A DNA stretch of 49,076 bases, taken from Nanobdellota archaeon (lineage in GTDB: Archaea > Nanobdellota > Nanobdellia > Pacearchaeales > GW2011-AR1). The number at the start of each line of letters is the position of its first letter. The stretch's first letter is position 1. A program made the position numbers and the translations under genes. Below, piece after piece: positions 44,771-49,076 of this stretch. The notes under the pieces are model-generated. The model was not told the DNA's origin. It did not search any database and saw only the letters and a program-made list of their open reading frames with translations. The stretch covers positions 1 through 49,076 of the forward strand of contig DUKY01000023.1 in NCBI GenBank assembly GCA_013329055.1, read 5' to 3'.

Positions 44771-45466
44771 ATGGCTAAATTTTTAGATACTACTGGTGTT
44801 TCAAATGAACTTGCTCAGATAATAAAAGGTGCAAAAGAAAAGTTAATTCTTATAAGTCCTTATTTACAAATTTCTGATAGATTTAAAGAAATGTTAGAAG
44901 ACCAAGATAGAATGAAGTTAGATATAAGAATTATTTATGGTAAAAGCGAACTTCAACCACAAGAAAGCAATTGGTTAAAATCGTTAAAATCTGTAAGAAC
45001 TAGTATTTGTAAAAATTTACATGCAAAATGTTATTTAAATGAAAAAGAGGCTTTAATCTCTTCTATGAACTTTTATGAATTTTCTCAGATGAATAATAAT
45101 GAAATGGGAATTGTGGTATACAAATCAGAAGATGCCCAATTATATAGTGATGTTAATGAAGAAGCAAGAAGATTAATCAGAATTAGTGAAGAAATTAAAG
45201 TAACTGTTGAAAAAGTAATCCCTAAAGAAGAATTGAGTAAAAATGGTGAAGGTCATTGTATCCATTGTGGAATTAATATAAAGATGGATCCAGAACATCC
45301 CTATTGTTTAGCTGACTATCAAAAATGGAAGAAACTTGAAGATAAAGCATATGTAGAAAAAACAGGTTTCTGTCATATTTGTGGTAAACCTCACACTTCT
45401 TCAATGGAAAAACCAGTTTGTATGGATTGTTATAAAAAAAATAAAAAACTTTTTAAGAATTTCTAA
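44771..45466 (+). CDS. PLD-like protein with two zinc motifs
   Basis: A 231-residue protein with a single phospholipase D-type motif NLHAKCYLNEKEALISSMNF (the HxK form) after IKGAKEKLILISPYLQISDR. The C-terminus has two Cys clusters, CIHCGINIKMDPEHPYC and CHICGKPHTSSMEKPVC with MDC, that look like zinc ribbons. PLD-fold proteins with one motif act as dimers, often nucleases. The ATG at 44771 is preferred for its TATA spacing (TTTAATAAATA about 25 bases upstream); an ATG three codons earlier is possible. Confidence 0.75.
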   Translation: MAKFLDTTGVSNELAQIIKGAKEKLILISPYLQISDRFKEMLEDQDRMKLDIRIIYGKSELQPQESNWLKSLKSVRTSICKNLHAKCYLNEKEALISSMNFYEFSQMNNNEMGIVVYKSEDAQLYSDVNEEARRLIRISEEIKVTVEKVIPKEELSKNGEGHCIHCGINIKMDPEHPYCLADYQKWKKLEDKAYVEKTGFCHICGKPHTSSMEKPVCMDCYKKNKKLFKNF

Positions 45467-45645
45467 GCCCTGGCCTTTAAATTATAGTTTGCTTCGCAGA
45501 ATTGATAGAAATGGAAATTTTACTTTGATTTTTTCCCTTCGGCACTGTCACATTTTGCTCTGCCTAATTTTTCTTTCCCCCTTCGGTTAAGCCCGATGTT
45601 AAGCTGTTCAAAATATTTATATAATTTATAAATTTATTTTAAAGT
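45467..45645. other. Spacer with no gene seen
   Basis: About 180 bases between the PLD-like gene and GDPD. It contains two C-rich stretches (CCCTTCGG near 45537 and 45578) unlike the local AT-rich DNA and no credible ORF. The right end carries an AT-rich TATTTATATAATTTATAAA promoter region for the GDPD gene. Confidence 0.4.
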
Positions 45646-46326
45646 ATGGTTATGAAGATTGGTCACAGAGGTGCTATGGGTTATGCACCCGAAAACACAC
45701 TTAAATCTTTCAAAAAAGCTCTTGAATTAAATGTCGATGCTGTTGAATTAGATATTTATGTATGTAAATCCGGCGAATTAGTTGTCATTCATGACGATAA
45801 AGTGAATAGAACTACTAATGGAAAAGGATATGTAGTCGAAAAAACATTTGAGGAATTAAGTACTTTAGATGCCGGAGAAGGCGAAAAAATTCCAAAATTA
45901 TCAGAAGTTTTAGATCTTATCGATAGAAAAGTTAAAGTTAACATTGAATTAAAAGGAGTAAAAACTGCAAAACCAGTTCATGAATTAATTGAAAAATATG
46001 TGAAAAATAAAGGATGGGAGTATGACGATTTTTTGATATCATCTTTTAATCACTATGAATTAAAAAAATTCAGAAAATTAAATCCAAAAATTAAAATTGG
46101 GGCTTTGATTTCCGGAATCCCTATCGGTTTTTCAAAATTTGCTAAAATGCTGAATGTAGATTCGGTTAATTTATGTTTTGAATTTATTAATCAAGAATTT
46201 GTTGATGATGCTCATAATCGTAATTTGAAAGTTTATGTCTGGACTGTAAATGATTCAGATGACATAGAAAGGATGAAAACTTTTGGTGTTGATGGGATAT
46301 TTTCTAATTTCCCTGATAGATTATAA
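45646..46326 (+). CDS. Glycerophosphodiester phosphodiesterase
   Basis: Hydrolyses glycerophosphodiesters to an alcohol and glycerol-3-phosphate. 226 residues with the family start IGHRGAMGYAPENTLKSFKK, VDAVELDIYVCKSGELVVIH and HDDKVNRTTNGKG, later VNIELKG and VYVWTVNDSDD. The metal-binding Glu, Asp and His residues are in place. Cytoplasmic, without signal peptide. Possibly used on scavenged lipid head groups. Confidence 0.93.
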   Translation: MVMKIGHRGAMGYAPENTLKSFKKALELNVDAVELDIYVCKSGELVVIHDDKVNRTTNGKGYVVEKTFEELSTLDAGEGEKIPKLSEVLDLIDRKVKVNIELKGVKTAKPVHELIEKYVKNKGWEYDDFLISSFNHYELKKFRKLNPKIKIGALISGIPIGFSKFAKMLNVDSVNLCFEFINQEFVDDAHNRNLKVYVWTVNDSDDIERMKTFGVDGIFSNFPDRL

Positions 46327-46344
46327 CTATAAACTTTTTTTATT

Positions 46345-46725
46345 CTATTTAATAAATTCACTAATACTCGTCCTAAACTCTTCATATTCTTTTAATGTCT
46401 GCGAGTCTAAACTATTTTTTGCATAATCTTTATCATATTTCATCGCAGTTTTATGTGCATCACTTTTAGGAACCTTTTGGTGCAAGAATAAGTCTGCTTC
46501 AATAACTTCATGCAAAATCATTGGACGTCTAAATTCACGTCTTACTTTATTCCATATGTAAATATCAGCACCATTATAAGTTCCCGACGGAAAAAATTCT
46601 GCTTCAGGGCCTTCTCTTCCATTCGGTTCAATAAAATAGATTCTGTCTTCATATTGAATTTTACTCCTCTTAGTAAGACTAATAGCATCAATAAGTTTTG
46701 CGAGTTCATCAAACTTGACTTTCAT
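46345..46725 (-). CDS. Hypothetical protein with HExxE motif
   Basis: A 126-residue soluble protein: IYFIEPNGREGPEAEFFPSG, a metal-site-like MILHEVIEADLF (HExxE) and AHKTAMKYDKDYAKN. The HExxE with a downstream His recalls small metalloenzymes, but I cannot place it in a family. Convergent with the GDPD gene, 19 bases apart. Confidence 0.58.
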   Translation of the reverse strand: MKVKFDELAKLIDAISLTKRSKIQYEDRIYFIEPNGREGPEAEFFPSGTYNGADIYIWNKVRREFRRPMILHEVIEADLFLHQKVPKSDAHKTAMKYDKDYAKNSLDSQTLKEYEEFRTSISEFIK

Positions 46726-46816
46726 GTTAAATCTTAAATCTAATTTTTTATAAAACTTCTCATAATTTTTTCAAAATAGAAAACTTTATAAATGGTCAAT
46801 TTAATTATTTACCATC

Positions 46817-47173
46817 ATGGAAAATTTAGCACCAAAAATTTATCGTCAAAGATGCGTTGTTGAAGGGTTATACACTGCAGACATAACACCCTCAAAATTA
46901 AAGAAATTTATGAATGATCTTTCTGTAAAAGTTGGAATGACAATTATCTATGGACCAATTGTAAAAAATTTGGCTGGAAAGGTTAATCCAAAACATAAAG
47001 GTTTTGAATGTATTTTAATTTGGGCAGAATCCGGTGCTTCAGTTTATACTTGGGAAAATGAAAAATTTTTCACTTTAGATCTTTATTCTTGTAAAAAATA
47101 TGATATAAACGTTGTTGTAGAATTTACAAAAGAATTTTTTAAAGCTACAAAAATTGTTTATAAAGAAGCATAA
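46817..47173 (+). CDS. S-adenosylmethionine decarboxylase-like protein
   Basis: A 118-residue protein with the SpeH/SpeD-like core LIWAESGASVYTWENEKFFT followed by LDLYSCKKYDINVVVEF. In SpeH, the Ser after Glu in the AES motif becomes the pyruvoyl group after self-cleavage; ES and the downstream Cys are present here. AdoMet decarboxylase makes the aminopropyl donor for polyamines. The N-terminal part differs from standard SpeH, so a related non-decarboxylase role is possible. A TTTATAAATGG TATA box lies about 25 bases upstream. Confidence 0.72.
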   Translation: MENLAPKIYRQRCVVEGLYTADITPSKLKKFMNDLSVKVGMTIIYGPIVKNLAGKVNPKHKGFECILIWAESGASVYTWENEKFFTLDLYSCKKYDINVVVEFTKEFFKATKIVYKEA

Positions 47174-47205
47174 ATTCTTATAATTTTTAATCAAAAAATA
47201 AAAAT

Positions 47206-47787
47206 TTAATCAGATTTGATTTCAACATCTACATCAACAGGAGGAGAATATGGTGTTTTTCCTTCGTGATATAATTGAATCTGATATCTAATATTGCAAG
47301 GTGGAGTTGTTTCAGGAACATCAAATCTTACAAACATTGGTTGATCCATAACTGTTCCTGGAGGAAGTTCAATATTACTTCGTGATTTACCCAAAACAAT
47401 TAAATCATCTGCTTTAGCAAGTCTAAAATTATCACTACAGCTTAATTCAACTGCAGAAATTTCATATGAAAATTTATCATTAACTTCTTGTATATTTCTT
47501 ATTGAAAAACCAAATCCTAAATTATCAGTTCCTTTTTTAATAATAATCTGTCTTGTTGGAGGATAAACAACTATTTTTCGAGTATCATCATCACTAAAAA
47601 GTTTGTTAATCTCGTTTTTTACTGCTTGATCAATACCCTCAATACTTGTAGTTGCACCACTGAAAATTTGTCTTACAAAATATCCCCCTAAAATTAAAGC
47701 CATAGTTAAAAGAACAATAGTCACTAAAGTACCCATAGTCATTTCCATTTGGGCTTTTCTTGAATTTTTTATTAATAGAGATCTCAT
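47206..47787 (-). CDS. Archaeal class III-type prepilin
   Basis: 193 residues. The N-terminus SRKAQMEMTMGTLVTIVLLT and following ALILGGYF is the class III signal with a short basic leader and a hydrophobic spine, as in archaeal pilins and archaellin-like proteins processed by PibD/EppA-type peptidases. The rest is a strand-rich external domain with two cysteines near residues 117 and 169. It lies 8 bases downstream of the 47796 membrane protein gene. Confidence 0.78.
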   Translation of the reverse strand: MRSLLIKNSRKAQMEMTMGTLVTIVLLTMALILGGYFVRQIFSGATTSIEGIDQAVKNEINKLFSDDDTRKIVVYPPTRQIIIKKGTDNLGFGFSIRNIQEVNDKFSYEISAVELSCSDNFRLAKADDLIVLGKSRSNIELPPGTVMDQPMFVRFDVPETTPPCNIRYQIQLYHEGKTPYSPPVDVDVEIKSD

Positions 47788-47795
47788 TTTTTAAA

Positions 47796-48074
47796 TTAAT
47801 TAAGAGCCAGACCTTGTATTCCTAATTTTGTGAAATAAATCGCAACAGCAATTTGAATTATAAATAAAATTGTACTTAGAACAATTCCCCAAATATTTAA
47901 CTTTTTAGAACTTGTTGAAAATTCATTAACTTGTTTTTTACTAAGAACTAATCCGGTAATTCCAAAAATTAATCCTGGTAATGGGCTAAAAAAAGCCATG
48001 ATAACACTAATGATACCTAAAGTATAACTTATCATCCCAAAATCCTTTTTATTTTTCCCTTTTTCCTCTTTCAT
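47796..48074 (-). CDS. DUF4190-like small membrane protein
   Basis: A 92-residue protein with a charged start (KEEKGKNKKD) and two to three membrane spans (FGMISYTLGIISVIMAFF, PLPGLIFGITGLVLS, WGIVLSTILFIIQIAVAIYF). The LGIISVIMxxxxPLPGLIFGITGLVLS pattern is like the DUF4190 family. No function known. Co-transcribed with the pilin gene. Confidence 0.65.
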   Translation of the reverse strand: MKEEKGKNKKDFGMISYTLGIISVIMAFFSPLPGLIFGITGLVLSKKQVNEFSTSSKKLNIWGIVLSTILFIIQIAVAIYFTKLGIQGLALN

Positions 48075-48278
48075 AGATTATTAAATAAAATCTTATTTAT
48101 AAAAGTTTTGTAAATTTTAATTTTAAAAATTTTATTGCAATTATGATCCGTGCTAAAAAATTTCTTATGAAATTTTTGGCAACTTCAACTCCATTGGAGA
48201 TTGAAGCTCAAAGAATCAAAGATTCTTTGGGACACAAAACTTAACTTCGCCTTCGCTCAGATTAGAATTAAAAGTTTT

Positions 48279-48495
48279 GTTGCATTTGAACCTCGAGCTC
48301 GGTAAAAATTCCAAGAATTTTATAAGGTTGCTTTAATGCAACCTTATGATATGATCCTGCTGGCACTAAAAAATTTCTTTGAAATTTTTGGTGGCACAAA
48401 AAGCTAAGCTTTTTGTTGCATTTGAACCTCGAGCTCGGTAAAAATTCCAAGAATTTTATAAGGTTGCATAAAGCAACCTTATGATATGATCCTGC
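48279..48495 (-). repeat. Duplicated tRNA 3'-flank unit
   Basis: An 82-84-base unit occurs at 48279-48362 and 48414-48495: GTTGCATTTGAACCTCGAGC, TCGGTAAAAATTCC, AAGAATTTTATAAGGTTGC, GCAACCTTATGATATGATCC, TGCT. The second copy runs into the 3' end of the tRNA-Ile gene, so the tRNA end and trailer were copied. Each unit holds ATAAGGTTGC/GCAACCTTAT, AAAATTC/GAATTTT and GAGCTC palindromes, and a more degenerate end (ATGATCCGTGCT) occurs at 48142. Between the copies an AAAAAGCTTAGCTTTTT palindrome is seen. Confidence 0.75.
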
Positions 48496-48601
48496 TCGGA
48501 TTTGAACCGAGGACCTCTGCCTATCTAATTATCAACATTGGTTTTATCCGAATGTCAATCATTATCAGAGCAGCGCTCTAACCAGACTGAGCTACAAGAT
48601 C
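48487..48601 (-). tRNA. tRNA-Ile (GAT) with 40-nt intron
   Basis: The minus strand folds as a complete tRNA: acceptor GATCTTG pairs with CAGGATC, discriminator A; D-arm GCTC/GAGC; T-arm CTCGG-TTCAAAT-CCGAG. The 5' exon is 48563-48601, the 3' exon 48487-48522. The anticodon GAT (48564-48566) lies in loop CTGATA-A, split at the canonical 37/38 site by an intron at 48523-48562. The anticodon stem CTGCT/GGCAG pairs with one G-T. The intron contains an ACATT/AATGT hairpin, suited to a bulge-helix-bulge splicing site. No CCA is encoded. Confidence 0.9.
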
Positions 48602-48798
48602 TTATTGATTTCTCAGGCTGGTTAACCAGACCGAGACATTACGCGAGTATTCCTATAGCCCCTGATTCGAGCGTGGTGTCGAGTTGAGCTACAAGATCTT
48701 ATTGATTTCTCAGGCTGGTTAATCAGACCGAGACATTACGCGAGTATTCCTATAGCCCCTGATTCGAGCGTGATGCTGAGTTGAGGCTACAAGATCGT
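48591..48798 (-). repeat. Tandem 97-base repeat copying the tRNA 5' end
   Basis: GCTACAAGATC, the first bases of tRNA-Ile on the opposite strand, occurs at 48591, 48688 and 48786. Between the copies two nearly identical 97-98-base units contain CTCAGGCTGGTTAACCAGACC, split as a near-palindrome, and ATTACGCGAGTATTCCTATA. On the minus strand the palindrome CTCGGTCTGGTTA resembles the D-arm CTCAGTCTGGTTA of the tRNA itself. The transcript from the TATA box near 48835 would run through both units before the tRNA. Confidence 0.75.
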
Positions 48799-48828
48799 AG
48801 TAAAAGATCTTAAAGTTTCTAAAATATT

Positions 48829-48841
48829 TTTATTTATAAAA
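48829..48841. promoter_or_regulatory. Divergent TATA-like box
   Basis: TTTATTTATAAAAG is nearly palindromic and can serve both ways: about 35 bases before the first tRNA-like 5' end on the minus strand and about 33 bases before the ATG at 48872 on the plus strand. Confidence 0.5.
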
Positions 48842-48871
48842 GTTGTGTAAAACCCGATTTTTACAGATTTT

Positions 48872-49053
48872 ATGTTATATCAAAGAGGTATCACCCTTCA
48901 ATGTTTAGAGGAGGTTCAAAAGGAACCAAGGGGTGGTATCCCAAGAAGGCCGAAAGTTTACACTTGCATTAAATTCTGAAAGCAAATTTTAAAAGTTGCA
49001 AGTGTGGGCTTGAGTTTAAAGATACCACCGAACCGCAATTTGAGGAAGCTTAA
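48872..49053 (+). pseudogene. Small Cys-containing protein gene with two apparent frameshifts
   Basis: The ATG opens MLYQRGITLQCLEEVQKEPR, GGIPRRPKVYTCI, then meets TGA at 48977-48979. The homologous remnant at 14062-14175 shows that the original frame continued as INPEGKDKSC KCGLEFRDIT to a stop; here a 1-base gain and another 1-base gain (near 48973 and 48988) break it, and KCGLEFKDTTEPQFEEA follows in the restored frame to TAA at 49051-49053. The small CKCGLEF part might bind metal. The breaks may be real, or sequence errors near the end of the window. Nested palindromes run through the segment. Confidence 0.55.
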
Positions 49054-49076
49054 AAGAAACTAAGGGGTTCACATTC

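Noticed and set aside
45381-45590. Plus-strand ORF after the PLD-like gene
   Set aside because: Half of it overlaps the zinc-motif coding region in another frame; the rest is the C-rich spacer.
48602-48798. Two additional tRNA genes
   Set aside because: Each unit begins like the tRNA, but no anticodon arm or T-arm can be folded, and the 3' end does not match the acceptor as in a functional tRNA.
48872-49076. TnpB gene end with guide RNA scaffold
   Set aside because: The ending resembles some IS200/IS605 right ends, but no TnpB catalytic or zinc-finger region lies upstream and the ORF starts only 180 bases before. Kept only as a possibility in the findings.

Overview
The window reads as an archaeal genome fragment, most likely from a small-genome DPANN-type lineage (Woesearchaeota or Pacearchaeota-like). 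The evidence is an archaeal proteasome alpha subunit, SBDS, exosome Rrp4/Rrp41/Rrp42, RNA polymerase subunit K, archaeal-type uS2, a GatE-like amidotransferase subunit, archaeal ValRS and CysRS, a class III prepilin, an intron-containing tRNA-Ile and many leaderless genes with a TATA box about 25 bases before the ATG. The lineage is inference; no rRNA is present. Most of this DNA is very AT-rich.

Layout. 0.2-2.8 kb: membrane protein, thymidine kinase, GatE-like protein. 2.9-19.1 kb: a very different stretch, visibly richer in G+C, with strong Shine-Dalgarno sites and about 35 short genes, all on the minus strand. Apart from Apt, a methionine gamma-lyase-like enzyme and an SbmA/BacA-like peptide transporter, almost all encode small secreted or membrane proteins. 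They are separated by a recurrent hairpin (14 full copies), a recurrent leader with a three-codon ORF, and a conserved box after the stop codons. Several paralogue families lie inside. 19.3-24.6 kb: an AT-rich, tightly overlapping module with a HerA/FtsK-like ATPase, three kinase-fold-like proteins and small proteins, possibly a mobile element or defence island. 24.7-33.1 kb: valS, enolase, a hairpin array, rpsB, a MazF-type and an MNT/HepT-type toxin-antitoxin pair, an Lrp regulator and a LigD-type phosphoesterase. 33.3-36.9 kb: deoC plus a metallophosphoesterase flanked by two nucleoside-deoxyribosyltransferase-like proteins. 36.9-42.6 kb: a proteasome-exosome superoperon with extra small genes at nearly every junction and two tandem upstream micro-ORFs before psmA. 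42.7-48.1 kb: HD-GYP protein, cysS, PLD-like zinc protein, GDPD, AdoMetDC-like protein, pilin. 48.1-49.1 kb: tRNA-Ile with a 40-nt intron, with pieces of its 5' and 3' ends duplicated beside it, then a small gene whose 3' part recurs at 14.1 kb.

How the parts may work together. Thymidine kinase, Apt, DeoC, the deoxyribosyltransferase-like proteins and the phosphoesterase all fit a salvage-dependent lifestyle feeding on nucleic acid parts. The mini-gene array could be a store of secreted Cys-containing proteins, with a thioredoxin-like oxidoreductase for disulfides and a peptide transporter; this is a hypothesis. It may have come from bacteria, or the contig may be chimeric. The sequence shared between 14.1 kb and 48.9 kb argues mildly against a simple chimera. 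It is the strongest candidate here for an undescribed system.
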